This document shows positions 1 to 6,978 of a stretch of 64,000 bases of DNA, piece after piece. How positions within the stretch are numbered: the first letter of the stretch is position 1; the number at the start of each line of letters is the position of its first letter. The position numbers were made by a program, and so were the translations under genes. The stretch is from contig NZ_BNAY01000015.1 of the NCBI RefSeq assembly GCF_014654365.1, positions 383 to 64,382 of the forward strand, written 5' to 3'. The notes under the pieces were generated by a model. It was not told the DNA's origin, did not search any database, and saw only the letters and a program-made list of their open reading frames with translations. The stretch comes from Amycolatopsis oliviviridis. GTDB taxonomy: Bacteria > Actinomycetota > Actinomycetes > Mycobacteriales > Pseudonocardiaceae.

Positions 1-1
1 G

Positions 2-310
2 CCGCTCTACCAGGTCGTCCCGGTCGAGGCCGCCGCCCCGGCGCTGGTCGTCGTCGGCGCGCTGATGATGAGCCAGGTCAAGGAGATCGACTTCTCCGAC
101 TTCACCATCGCGCTGCCCGCGTTCCTGACCATCGTGGTCATGCCGTTCACCTACTCGATCGCGAACGGCATCGGCGCCGGTTTCGTCAGCTACGTCGTGC
201 TTCGCGCGGTCTCCGGCAAGGCGAAGGGCATCCACCCGCTGATGTGGGCCATCGCCGCGATGTTCGTGGCCTATTTCGCCGTCGGGCCGATCCAGGCCGC
301 GTTCAACTGA
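2..310 (+). CDS. NCS2-family (AzgA-type) purine permease, C-terminal fragment
   Basis: Only the last ~102 codons lie in the window; the reading frame is open from base 2 and ends with TGA at 308-310. The fragment holds about three hydrophobic segments and the motif PFTYSIANGIGAGF, which is typical of the AzgA branch of NCS2 nucleobase permeases (adenine/guanine/hypoxanthine:proton symport in the inner membrane). Family knowledge gives the function; the substrate cannot be fixed from this end of the protein. The internal ATG at 65 is not a real start because the homology continues upstream of it. Confidence 0.8.
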   Translation, partial: PLYQVVPVEAAAPALVVVGALMMSQVKEIDFSDFTIALPAFLTIVVMPFTYSIANGIGAGFVSYVVLRAVSGKAKGIHPLMWAIAAMFVAYFAVGPIQAAFN

Positions 311-365
311 CCTGCGGTTATGTCACCCGTGGTCGATCTCACGGGCCGCTGATCCGATCGTGAGG

Positions 366-377
366 TATGCTAACTAT
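366..377 (+). promoter_or_regulatory. Probable -10 element for a leaderless MarR mRNA
   Basis: TATGCT at 366-371 fits the actinobacterial -10 consensus TAnnnT and ends six bases before the ATG at 378. No Shine-Dalgarno sequence precedes that ATG, so transcription probably starts at or next to the start codon. This argues against the GTG at 360, which would lie inside the promoter. Confidence 0.4.
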
Positions 378-809
378 ATGTCCGGAGACACGCACGAGCG
401 CTCATCGGCGAGCCGCCTGCGTCTCGCGGTGGTGCGGCTCAATCGACGACTCAGGGCCCAGCGTGCCGGTGACGGCATCTCGCTGACCCAGGTGTCCGCG
501 TTGTCGACACTGCACAAATGCGGTGCGCTGACCCCTGGCCAGCTCGCCGCGAAGGAAGGCGTCCAGCCGCCCTCGATGACGAGGGTGATCGCCGCGCTCG
601 AAGAGATGGGTTACGTCGAGCGCAGGCCGCATCCGACCGACGGCCGCCAGGCCATCGTCGAGTTGTCCGGCCGCGGCCGGGCCTACGTGGTCGAACAGAT
701 CACCGCACGGGAGATCTGGCTGGACAAGCAATTGGCGGAGTTGAGCGCGGAAGAACGCGAAGTGCTCTCTCGCGCCGCCGAGATCATCGACAGGATGGCG
801 GGGAACTAA
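378..809 (+). CDS. MarR-family transcriptional regulator
   Basis: 143-aa winged-helix regulator. Helices and wing are recognisable at about residues 45-100 (VQPPSMTRVIAALEEMGYV followed by the wing with RRPHPTDGRQ), the standard MarR DNA-binding layout. I start it at ATG 378 (MSGDTHERSS) because the in-frame GTG at 360 overlaps a -10 element. Its stop is five bases before the MFS exporter gene, so the two are probably co-transcribed and the regulator likely controls that exporter in response to a small ligand. It resembles M. tuberculosis Rv0880 in family and in neighbourhood. Ligand unknown. Confidence 0.88.
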   Translation: MSGDTHERSSASRLRLAVVRLNRRLRAQRAGDGISLTQVSALSTLHKCGALTPGQLAAKEGVQPPSMTRVIAALEEMGYVERRPHPTDGRQAIVELSGRGRAYVVEQITAREIWLDKQLAELSAEEREVLSRAAEIIDRMAGN

Positions 810-814
810 CAGCG

Positions 815-2176
815 GTGACGACCACGGGTAACGAAACACAGTGTCCTTCCAAGACCACCGTTACCCGGGAACCCGCTCCACCGCCACCGCCCACGCGCGA
901 AAAGCCGCGCGGGAGCATGTTCTCCTCGCTGAAGGTCCGTAACTACCGGCTCTTCTTCACCGGCCAGGTCATCTCGAACATCGGCACCTGGATGCAGCGC
1001 ATCGCGCAGGACTGGCTGGTGTTCACCCTCAGCGGCAACGATCCGATCGCGCTCGGCATCGCGGTCGCGCTCCAGTTCGCGCCGACGCTGTTCCTCTCGC
1101 TGTGGGCCGGGGTGCTGGCCGACCGTGTCGACAAGCGGCGGCTGCTGATCGGCATCCAGATCGCCGTGCTGGCGCAGGCGGTCATCCTCGGCGCGCTGGA
1201 CCTGAGCGGGATAGCGGCGCTCTGGCACGTCTACCTCCTCTGCTTCACGCTGGGCTGCACGGCTTCGCTGGAAGTGCCGGCGCGGCAGTCGTTCGTCGCC
1301 GAGATGGTCGGCCGGGACAAGGTCACCAACGCCGTCGCGCTCAACTCCTCGATCTTCAACATGGCCCGCATCGTCGGCCCGGCCATCGCGGGTTTCGCGA
1401 TCACCTGGGTCGGCACCGGCTGGCTGTTCATGGCGAACGCGGTCAGCACGGGTGCCGTCATCGCCGCGCTGGTGATGATGAACCCGGACAAGCTCTTCCG
1501 CGGTCCGGCCATCCCGCGCGAGAAGGGGCAGCTCGTCGAAGGGCTGCGCTACGTCCGGCGGCGCAGTGACCTGATGACCGTGATGGTGCTGGTGTTCTTC
1601 GTGAGCACGTTCGGCATCACGTACTTCACGTCGCTGCCGATCGTCGCCGCGAACGTCTTCCACACCAACGCCGACGGCTACGGCCTGCTGTCGACGCTGG
1701 TCGCCGTCGGCACCTTCACCGGCGCGCTGATGTCGGCCCGCCGTAACACCCGCGGCGGTCCTCGCGTGCGGCTGCTGCTGATCTCGGCGTTCCTGCTCGG
1801 CGCTTTCGAGGTGATCACGGCGTTCATGCCGACGTACCTGACCTTCGGGCTCGCGCTGATCCCGCTCGGCTTCGCCACGATCACCTTCCTGAACACGGCG
1901 AACGCGCTGGTGCAGACCGCGGTCAGCCCGGAGATGCGCGGCCGCGTGATGGGCCTGTACGTGCTGGTGCTGATCGGCGGCAACCCCATCGGCGGCCCGA
2001 TGACCGGCTGGATGGCCGACGCCTTCGGCGGCCGCTCGCCGTTCTACATCGGCGGCGCGATCTCGGCGCTCGCCGCGGTAGCCTGCGCTGTCGTGCTGAT
2101 CCGGCGCGGTGGGGTGAGCTTGCCGGTGCGGCGGTTCGGGAACGGGCTGCGCGTGCTGAAGAGGGAGCGAGTGTGA
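815..2176 (+). CDS. MFS transporter (EntS/MFS_3-like exporter)
   Basis: 453-aa multidrug/siderophore-exporter-like major facilitator with about 12 membrane segments. The motif GTWMQRIAQDWLVF near residue 57 and LADRVDKRRLL in the loop after helix 2 are typical of the MFS_3 (EntS-like) group. The first ~35 residues are a hydrophilic proline-rich tail. I chose GTG 815, five bases after the MarR stop, with a purine-rich GGCGGGGAA upstream; ATG 917 just before the first helix is the alternative. The start of the next gene overlaps the stop by 4 nt. Exported substrate unknown; the upstream MarR suggests a toxic small molecule. Confidence 0.85.
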   Translation: MTTTGNETQCPSKTTVTREPAPPPPPTREKPRGSMFSSLKVRNYRLFFTGQVISNIGTWMQRIAQDWLVFTLSGNDPIALGIAVALQFAPTLFLSLWAGVLADRVDKRRLLIGIQIAVLAQAVILGALDLSGIAALWHVYLLCFTLGCTASLEVPARQSFVAEMVGRDKVTNAVALNSSIFNMARIVGPAIAGFAITWVGTGWLFMANAVSTGAVIAALVMMNPDKLFRGPAIPREKGQLVEGLRYVRRRSDLMTVMVLVFFVSTFGITYFTSLPIVAANVFHTNADGYGLLSTLVAVGTFTGALMSARRNTRGGPRVRLLLISAFLLGAFEVITAFMPTYLTFGLALIPLGFATITFLNTANALVQTAVSPEMRGRVMGLYVLVLIGGNPIGGPMTGWMADAFGGRSPFYIGGAISALAAVACAVVLIRRGGVSLPVRRFGNGLRVLKRERV

Positions 2177-2610
2177 ACAGACTCGGCGTCGAACCGGCGG
2201 TGACCCGGTGGAACGACGGTGAGGCCCGGTTCCTGGACTGGACGATCGACGGCGTCGCCCTGCGGGACATGGTGCCCACGCAGAATCAAACGCCGCTGTT
2301 CCTGGACGACGCCGGGTGGCGTGAGGCCGCTGTCGCGACGCTTTGCCGTCTGCTGGGCGATCTGCCGGGCGATTTCGACGACGGACGGGTCGCGTTGCTG
2401 TTCTGCCCGCTGTGCGGTGACCTCGGCTGCGGCGGTTACAGCGTCGAGGTCGTCTTCGGTGACGACGTGGTCGAGTGGCGGGCCTTCGGCTGGCAGACCG
2501 ACTACGAACCCTTCGAGGACTCGGAGGAGTACAAGTTCACCGGCGCTCGTTTCGAGCGGAAGGTGTACGAGACCCTGCTTCGCGACCTCCTGTCGAACTA
2601 CCGCGCCTAG
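2173..2610 (+). CDS. Conserved hypothetical protein with Cys-rich motif
   Basis: 145-aa soluble protein that I do not recognise as a named family. It starts at GTG 2173, overlapping the exporter's stop by 4 nt, so it is the third gene of the MarR-MFS operon. No signal peptide or membrane segment. The centre contains CPLCGDLGCGG (about residues 77-87), three closely spaced cysteines that could bind a metal, followed by a strand-rich acidic stretch. The stop codon shares the tetranucleotide CTAG (2607-2610) with the stop of the convergent neighbour. Function cannot be assigned. Confidence 0.75.
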   Translation: MNRLGVEPAVTRWNDGEARFLDWTIDGVALRDMVPTQNQTPLFLDDAGWREAAVATLCRLLGDLPGDFDDGRVALLFCPLCGDLGCGGYSVEVVFGDDVVEWRAFGWQTDYEPFEDSEEYKFTGARFERKVYETLLRDLLSNYRA

Positions 2611-3626
2611 CGCCCGAGCAGCGGGGGCACCATCTTTTCGGCGAGCGCCTGGAGATCACCGGGACCCTTGAACTTCAGCGTCTGCCCGGCCGGATCGCCG
2701 GTGAGCTGCACGAAGACGCCGCGTCCGTCGACCTGGGCGGGCAGCCCGGCGATGGTCGTGGTGGGGACGACGGCCGTGGACAGCTCGCTGTAGTCCGCGG
2801 TCACGCCGTTCAGTTCGCACGAGGCGAAGAAGGTCGGTTTCGCCTTGTCAGCGGGGACGCCGAGCGCGCGGCCGAGTTCCCCGCACAGCAGCCAGGACAT
2901 CACCGGGAGCGGTTTGTCCTTGAGCGGACCGGCCTCGGCCTGCTGCGGCGCGATTTCGCCGTCCTCGCCGATTTCCGGCAACTTCGGACCGGGCGGCATC
3001 GCGCCCGCGATCAACGCCTCGGCCAGCGCCTTCGCCTTGCTCTCGGTCTCGGGCGGCCTGACGATCCTGCCCCGGACGGAGACAAGAAGGACCGGCGAGG
3101 CACCGTTGTGCGGCGCGACCTCGACCAGCTCGACGCTCAGGCTGGTGCCGTCCTTGTCGGTGGCGATCACCGCGAGCTTGCCCGCGATGGTGGTCTTCGT
3201 GGGCAGGCCCCGGCTGGTGTCCTCGGGCAGCGCGGGGATCATCTGCGCGCTGACGTCGAGCTGCGCGGTGACCGCGTGACAGGCTCTGCCCGCCTCCAAG
3301 AGCGTGCTGCCGCCGAGGATCTCCTCCCAGCGTTGTGCCGGGATCGCCTGGCACAGCACTTGCGCGCTGGTCTCGCTCGTCAGCGCGGCCACCATCTCGC
3401 CGGTCGGCATCGAGACCGGGCGGAGCGCTTTCTCCGGCTTGGACGGCCAGGGTTCGGGGAGCTTCGCTTCCGCGCCGATGTCGTCGTCCCTGTTCAGCAG
3501 GGTGATCGAGACGAAGACGACCACGCCGAGGAGCAGCAGGACACTGGTCAGCGCGCAGCCCGCCCAGATCCACATCGGACGGTCGGTCTTGCGGGCGATG
3601 GCGCGGTAGTCGTTCGGGGTGGCCAC
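2607..3626 (-). CDS. Membrane-anchored hypothetical protein
   Basis: 339 aa. A short cytoplasmic N-terminus with an RKTDR stretch is followed by one hydrophobic helix (about residues 18-44), and the remaining ~290 residues should lie outside the membrane. There is no lipobox or recognisable enzyme motif. The exported part contains several cysteines and polar strands and looks like a cell-surface or regulatory domain of the kind common in Pseudonocardiaceae. Start at ATG 3626. It converges with and overlaps the preceding operon by 4 nt. Family not recognised. Confidence 0.75.
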   Translation of the reverse strand: MATPNDYRAIARKTDRPMWIWAGCALTSVLLLLGVVVFVSITLLNRDDDIGAEAKLPEPWPSKPEKALRPVSMPTGEMVAALTSETSAQVLCQAIPAQRWEEILGGSTLLEAGRACHAVTAQLDVSAQMIPALPEDTSRGLPTKTTIAGKLAVIATDKDGTSLSVELVEVAPHNGASPVLLVSVRGRIVRPPETESKAKALAEALIAGAMPPGPKLPEIGEDGEIAPQQAEAGPLKDKPLPVMSWLLCGELGRALGVPADKAKPTFFASCELNGVTADYSELSTAVVPTTTIAGLPAQVDGRGVFVQLTGDPAGQTLKFKGPGDLQALAEKMVPPLLGR

Positions 3627-3700
3627 GGGGTGAAGCTAGCTCCTCGGGAGCCCGCTGTCCGGCGAAACGCCAACCCCGATCACCATGAGCACCGTTCCGT

Positions 3701-3743
3701 GAAGGCCTCCTTGAGGGACCCAGATTCCCTCAAGGAGGCCTTC
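3701..3743. repeat. Family A intergenic palindrome (18-bp arms)
   Basis: Perfect 18-bp arms at 3701-3718 and 3726-3743 around the loop CCCAGAT. The outer core GTGAAGGC/GCCTTC is shared with the palindromes at 26437-26485 and 54871-54923. Here it lies between two divergent genes, so it is not in a terminator position. Confidence 0.8.
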
Positions 3744-3816
3744 GCGGACTCGGCACCCTACTCATGGGGGAGGCCGAAGGGCCGCCAGAGGGAGCCGATC
3801 CGAAGATCGTCCGGCG

Positions 3817-4344
3817 ATGCTTCAAGGCATGAACAGCGCAGCGTTCCGAAGCGTTCCAGGAGTGCCCAGGTGGGCGAAGTGGTCGGCCCACGCCGTCGCC
3901 CTGGTGAACATCCCGTCCGGCATCTGGCGGCTCGGGCTCGCGGCCGGGATCCCGTTCGGGCTGGCACAGTCCGAAATGGACGCTATGAAGACGCCCGGTT
4001 GGGGATCGCTCTACCTGGTGTTCCTCGCGGTGTTCTCCGAGGCCGTCGCCTTCCTCGCCCTCGGCCTCGTCCAGCCGTGGGGTGAGACCTGGCCGCGCTG
4101 GATCCCTTTCGTGGGCGGCAAAACCGTCTCCGCGAGCAAGGTGGTGATCGTCTCCTCGATCGGGGTGCTCGCCACGACGATCTACGCCGCGCTGTTCGTC
4201 TACACGACTTTCAACGCCGACATGGCGGGCGAGCCCTGGGCGGACTGGCTGATCGCCGTCGTCTACCTGCCGCTGCTGGTCTGGGGACCGCTGCTCGCCG
4301 TCGTGACGTGGCACTACCACCGGCGCCGTGGTCAGGTGTCGTGA
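3817..4344 (+). CDS. Small four-helix integral membrane protein
   Basis: About 175 aa with four predicted membrane helices (about residues 24-49, 62-85, 107-128, 143-167) and a basic C-terminus (HYHRRRGQ). No catalytic motif is visible and I do not recognise the family. The start is uncertain: ATG 3817, ATG 3829 and downstream GTG codons are in frame and none has a convincing ribosome-binding site; conserved-looking sequence begins near VPRWAKWSAH. It is a single gene ending before a long hairpin at 4367-4415. Confidence 0.65.
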   Translation: MLQGMNSAAFRSVPGVPRWAKWSAHAVALVNIPSGIWRLGLAAGIPFGLAQSEMDAMKTPGWGSLYLVFLAVFSEAVAFLALGLVQPWGETWPRWIPFVGGKTVSASKVVIVSSIGVLATTIYAALFVYTTFNADMAGEPWADWLIAVVYLPLLVWGPLLAVVTWHYHRRRGQVS

Positions 4345-4366
4345 GTCGGGGTGTCGCTCAGGGTGA

Positions 4367-4415
4367 GGGGTGTGTGGAAAGAGAGACGTTCAACGTCCCT
4401 CTTTCCACACACCCC
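4367..4415. terminator. Long hairpin after the four-helix membrane protein gene
   Basis: 17-bp perfect arms (4367-4383 with 4399-4415), one mismatch, then a further 6-bp stem (GACGTT/AACGTC) closing on one base. It sits 23 bases after the stop of the plus-strand gene in a convergent region, so a bidirectional terminator role is likely. There is no poly-T tail. Confidence 0.6.
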
Positions 4416-4535
4416 GTCGCGACCGGACCGGTCACGCGGGGTCGGCGCGGTAGTTGACGCCGGCGTCGGCGACCGTGTGCCGTCACTCGGAAGGGTGAGA
4501 TCGGCGTCTCTCGGGCGAACCCCTTGCCCGAGTAG

Positions 4536-4556
4536 ATGAGGTTAGGCTAACCTCAT
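4536..4556. promoter_or_regulatory. Perfect DtxR/IdeR iron box
   Basis: TGAGGTTAGGCTAACCTCA (4537-4555) is a perfect 9-1-9 palindrome, extended by one A/T pair each side. It matches the DtxR/IdeR consensus TTAGGTTAGGCTAACCTAA at all but the outer positions. A promoter fits around it: TTGCCC (4524-4529), an 18-bp spacer and TAACCT (4548-4553) inside the box, giving a start near 4559. Iron-loaded repressor bound here would block that promoter. Confidence 0.8.
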
Positions 4557-4558
4557 AC

Positions 4559-4645
4559 ATGTCCGCTTCGTGGTGGGAGCGGCAGTCAGTTCGGGAACGG
4601 ACGAAGCCCCGCAACCGGGTTACCCCCGGCGGCGGGGCTTCGTTC
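4559..4645 (+). ncRNA. Candidate iron-repressed small transcript (sRNA or leaderless micropeptide)
   Basis: Predicted start at ~4559 from the -10 inside the iron box, and predicted end at the hairpin 4601-4643, giving a transcript of about 85-90 nt. No annotated-size gene follows on this strand; the next gene converges. The transcript would begin with ATG, opening a 36-codon frame (4559-4669, MSASWWERQSV...) that runs through the hairpin, so coding is possible but doubtful. Mycobacterial MrsI is a known IdeR-controlled sRNA of similar size; any equivalence is inference. The alternative is that the box serves no transcript and the hairpin only ends the convergent N-acetyltransferase gene. Confidence 0.4.
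4601..4643. terminator. Strong GC-rich hairpin, likely bidirectional terminator
   Basis: 12-bp perfect arms ACGAAGCCCCGC (4601-4612) and GCGGGGCTTCGT (4632-4643), with a loop that can itself pair (CCGGG/CCCGG). It lies 42 bases past the N-acetyltransferase stop on the minus strand and about 40 bases into the iron-box transcript on the plus strand. Confidence 0.7.
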
Positions 4646-4684
4646 ATTCCGGGGGTTCATGGTCGATGACCGGCGTCGATCCGG

Positions 4685-5443
4685 TCAAGGCCGTTCCGGC
4701 ACTCGGGTGAGTTCGATCCCGAACTCCTTCCGGTAGGCGTCCAGGATCTCCTGATCACCCGAAAGCCTGGTCTCCTCGCGGACGCCGTGGGTGGTGACGA
4801 TCAGCTTGTCACCCGCCAGCGTGACCCGGCCGTGGTCGCCCGGCAGGGAACAGGTCGGCCCCCGCGTGAAATGCGAGTCCGGCGACGTCGACTGCCAGAA
4901 CGCCGTCGGGACGAACTCGTCCAGCGTCCGCGTCCGCGGCTCGATCCGGTACTGGGGTTCGCCGTCCAGGAGGACGTCGATGTCGCCATGGGGCGCGTCG
5001 AGGACCAGGAACTCGCCGTTCGGGTCGGCCTGCGCCTCGGTGGCGGACAGCCGCAGCGGGAACCGGCTGAACCGGCCGAAGCCGACGTCGGCCAGCCAAG
5101 GTTCGTCCAGGTCGACGCGCACGACAGCGTGATCGAACGGCGGCCCGAGCGTGCCGTCCGGCCGGAACACCTTCGCGGCTTTCAGAGTGGCGTCGAAGCC
5201 CAGCTCCCGCAGCAGCGCGGCGAAGAGCCCGTTGAGCTCGTAACAGAACCCGCCTCGGCGCCGCCGCACGATCTTGCCGAAGAGGGCTTCGGCGTCCAGG
5301 ACGATCGGTTCGCCGAGGTGGATGCTCAGATTCTCGAACGGGACCACCGCGAGGTGGCGCTCCTGCAGCACCCGCAGCGCGGTCACGTCCGCGGTGGCGG
5401 GGCGATCCAGCCCGAGGCGATCGAGGTATGCGGCGACGTCCAT
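4685..5443 (-). CDS. nat: Arylamine N-acetyltransferase
   Basis: 252 aa, close to the usual ~280 of bacterial NATs, which move an acetyl or acyl group from CoA to arylamines, hydrazines or polyketide starter amines in the cytoplasm. The Cys-His-Asp triad is visible: Cys67 in RRGGFCYELN, His105 in FDHAVVRVD and Asp119 in LADVGFG. The N-terminal ALRVLQERHLAVVPFENL is the family signature. Start ATG 5443 (MDVAAYLDRLG). It is monocistronic, with a hairpin terminator at 4601-4643. In Amycolatopsis a NAT-like enzyme (RifF) closes rifamycin, but no polyketide genes surround this copy, so a housekeeping or xenobiotic role is more likely. Confidence 0.92.
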   Translation of the reverse strand: MDVAAYLDRLGLDRPATADVTALRVLQERHLAVVPFENLSIHLGEPIVLDAEALFGKIVRRRRGGFCYELNGLFAALLRELGFDATLKAAKVFRPDGTLGPPFDHAVVRVDLDEPWLADVGFGRFSRFPLRLSATEAQADPNGEFLVLDAPHGDIDVLLDGEPQYRIEPRTRTLDEFVPTAFWQSTSPDSHFTRGPTCSLPGDHGRVTLAGDKLIVTTHGVREETRLSGDQEILDAYRKEFGIELTRVPERP

Positions 5444-5490
5444 GCGACCACCTTGACACCTCGACTCGGCTGGAGGTCAAGCACGGAAAA

Positions 5491-5516
5491 GGGGCCCTCC
5501 CGAGAAGGAGAGCCCC
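5491..5516 (-). terminator. Terminator of sodA
   Basis: GGGGCCCTCC (5491-5500) pairs with GGAGAGCCCC (5507-5516) with one mismatch. On the minus strand the hairpin is followed by TTTTCC and starts 17 bases past the sodA stop, a standard intrinsic terminator layout. Confidence 0.65.
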
Positions 5517-5532
5517 GATTCGTGGCGGGAGG

Positions 5533-6156
5533 TCAGCCGAGCAGCAGGCCGTTGCCACCGGCGACGGCGTTGTCGAACCGCTTGGAGATCTCGGCCCAGT
5601 TGAAGATGTTCCACAGGGCCTCGACGTACTTCGGCTTCACGTTCTTGTAGTCCAGGTAGAACGCGTGCTCCCAGACGTCGACCAGCAGGATCGGCGTGGT
5701 CGGCAGGACCAGGTTGTTGTGGTGGTCGCGCAGCTGCTGGGTGATCAGCGTCTTGCCGATCGGGTCCCAGGAGAGCGCGGCCCAGCCGTTGCCCTGGATC
5801 GTGGTGGCGACCGCGGTGAACTGCGCCTTGAACTTGTCGAAGGAGCCGAACGCCTCGTCGATCGCGGCGGCCAGCTCGCCGGTCGGCTTGTCGCCGCCTT
5901 CCGGGGAGAGGATCTTCCACCACACGACGTGGTTGGCGTGCCCGGCCAGGTGGAACGCCAGCGTGGTCTGCAGGCCGACGATGTCACCGAAGTTGCCGGC
6001 CTCACGGGCCTCGGCGAGCTTGTCGAGGGTGTCGTTCGCGCCCTTGACGTAGGTCGCGTGGTGCTTGCTGTGGTGCAGCTCGTTGATCTCGCCCGAGATG
6101 TGCGGCGCCAGGGCGCTGTAGTCATAGTCGAGATCGGGGAGCACGTAGCGGGCCAT
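5533..6156 (-). CDS. sodA: Superoxide dismutase (Fe/Mn family)
   Basis: 207-aa cytoplasmic enzyme that dismutates superoxide to oxygen and peroxide. Metal ligands are visible: His28 in [11 protein letters not shown], the His of GHANHVVWW, and Asp and His of the signature DVWEHAFY near the C-terminus. Start ATG 6156 ([13 protein letters not shown]) is preceded by GGAGG at a normal distance; the further in-frame ATG at 6180 lacks homology. Fe and Mn forms cannot be told apart here. A MerR/SoxR-type promoter ~150 nt upstream suggests redox control with a long leader, and it sits between iron-controlled loci, which fits its link to iron and oxidative stress. Confidence 0.97.
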   Translation of the reverse strand: MARYVLPDLDYDYSALAPHISGEINELHHSKHHATYVKGANDTLDKLAEAREAGNFGDIVGLQTTLAFHLAGHANHVVWWKILSPEGGDKPTGELAAAIDEAFGSFDKFKAQFTAVATTIQGNGWAALSWDPIGKTLITQQLRDHHNNLVLPTTPILLVDVWEHAFYLDYKNVKPKYVEALWNIFNWAEISKRFDNAVAGGNGLLLG

Positions 6157-6305
6157 CGGCCCTCCTTCTGTCTTCGACACAAGTTTCCAAGGACGAACTT
6201 AGTCGTCTTCACCCGTTTGCGGCGACCGGGGGCGCCGCGTTTCTCCCCAGGTGGAACGACCCGTTCGTAGCGATGCGTACCCGGTGGGAGCACCGCTTGA
6301 AACCC

Positions 6306-6336
6306 ACCCTGCTAGCTCCAGTTAGCTGGAGGTCAA
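6306..6336 (-). promoter_or_regulatory. MerR/SoxR-type promoter upstream of sodA
   Basis: Read on the minus strand: TTGACC (complement of 6331-6336), a 19-bp spacer and CAGGGT (complement of 6306-6311). The spacer contains the inverted repeat CTCCAG-N4-CTGGAG (6316-6331). An overlong 19-bp spacer with a dyad between -35 and -10 is the hallmark of MerR-family promoters; SoxR sites have the related arm CTCAAG. Confidence 0.5.
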
Positions 6337-6381
6337 GGCGATGTGACGGCGGTCATCGAAGGAGGGCCGGTGGCTTCCGCG

Positions 6382-6894
6382 TCAGGAGAAGGAGACCGGG
6401 ATGAAGACGTCCGAGTTCCGGTCGTTCGAGGCGAAGTGATCGCGACGCGAGATGATCGCGCACGTCACCGAGGGGTTCGAGCAGTCGAGGCCGCTGTTGA
6501 CCTCGGCGATCCTGATCTGAGTCGTGAACGTGCCGTTCGCGGCGATCGGCGAGGAACCGCCGGGGAAGTTGGTGACCCAGGCGGACGGGCCGACGCCGGT
6601 GCCGCCCTGGCCGTCGCCGCCCGCGCAGGGGCTCGGTTTGGTGCCATAGCTGTAGTCCTCGGGCACGGCGCACAGCGCGACGTAGTAGCCCTCCGCGGAG
6701 TTGAAACCGCTGCCCGTGACGGTGATGGTCTCGCCGGCCGCGGCGAGTCCGGTGGCGTTGGAGGCGGAGAGGGTCTTGCCGTTGTGCGTCGCACTGCCCG
6801 GCGCGGCCGAAGCGGGGGCCGCGAGCGCGGTGACGGCCGCGGTCGCGGCGGTCGTGACCAGTGCGGCGCGGAGCAGGACCGATCTCTTCGACAT
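6382..6894 (-). CDS. Small secreted Ig-like (neocarzinostatin-fold-like) protein, haem locus
   Basis: 170 aa with a clear Sec signal peptide (about residues 1-31, cleavage near APASAA). The mature part is one beta-rich domain: an ITVTGSGF strand motif near its start, a Cys pair around CSNPSVTCAI and a terminal VFIPVSFS. The same pattern (GTGF ... C-x(4-6)-C-x-I ... FTPVTF) recurs in the surface protein at 9933-10760, and the overall shape recalls the neocarzinostatin/actinoxanthin apoprotein fold. There is no C-terminal anchor, so it should be released. It diverges from the haem importer genes and has its own iron box (6930-6948). A haem-binding or haem-scavenging role is inference from context. 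Confidence 0.75.
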   Translation of the reverse strand: MSKRSVLLRAALVTTAATAAVTALAAPASAAPGSATHNGKTLSASNATGLAAAGETITVTGSGFNSAEGYYVALCAVPEDYSYGTKPSPCAGGDGQGGTGVGPSAWVTNFPGGSSPIAANGTFTTQIRIAEVNSGLDCSNPSVTCAIISRRDHFASNDRNSDVFIPVSFS

Positions 6895-6929
6895 GGGAAG
6901 TTCCCTTCGATCACAAGGAGGTCACAGCC

Positions 6930-6948
6930 TTAGGCAAGGCTTACCTAT
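6930..6948. promoter_or_regulatory. DtxR/IdeR-like iron box for the secreted protein gene
   Basis: TTAGGCAAGGCTTACCTAT matches the consensus TTAGGTTAGGCTAACCTAA at 15 of 19 positions. It lies 36-54 bases upstream of the minus-strand start at 6894. Confidence 0.65.
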
Positions 6949-6959
6949 CAGTGGGTAAA

Positions 6960-6978
6960 TATGGTTAGCCTTGCCTAA
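6960..6978. promoter_or_regulatory. DtxR/IdeR-like iron box overlapping the hmuT start
   Basis: The complement of 6960-6978 reads TTAGGCAAGGCTAACCATA, 15 of 19 matches to the iron-box consensus. It contains TAGCCT (6966-6971), a plausible -10 six bases before the ATG at 6978, so repressor binding would cover both promoter and transcription start. Confidence 0.7.

Noticed and set aside
518-814. N-terminal extension of the MFS exporter frame back to 518
   Set aside because: It overlaps the MarR gene out of frame and has Arg/Ala shadow composition; GTG 815 just after the MarR stop is the better start.
4559-4669. Calling the 36-codon frame after the iron box a gene
   Set aside because: It runs through the terminator-like hairpin, so it is kept only as a possibility within the small transcript entry.
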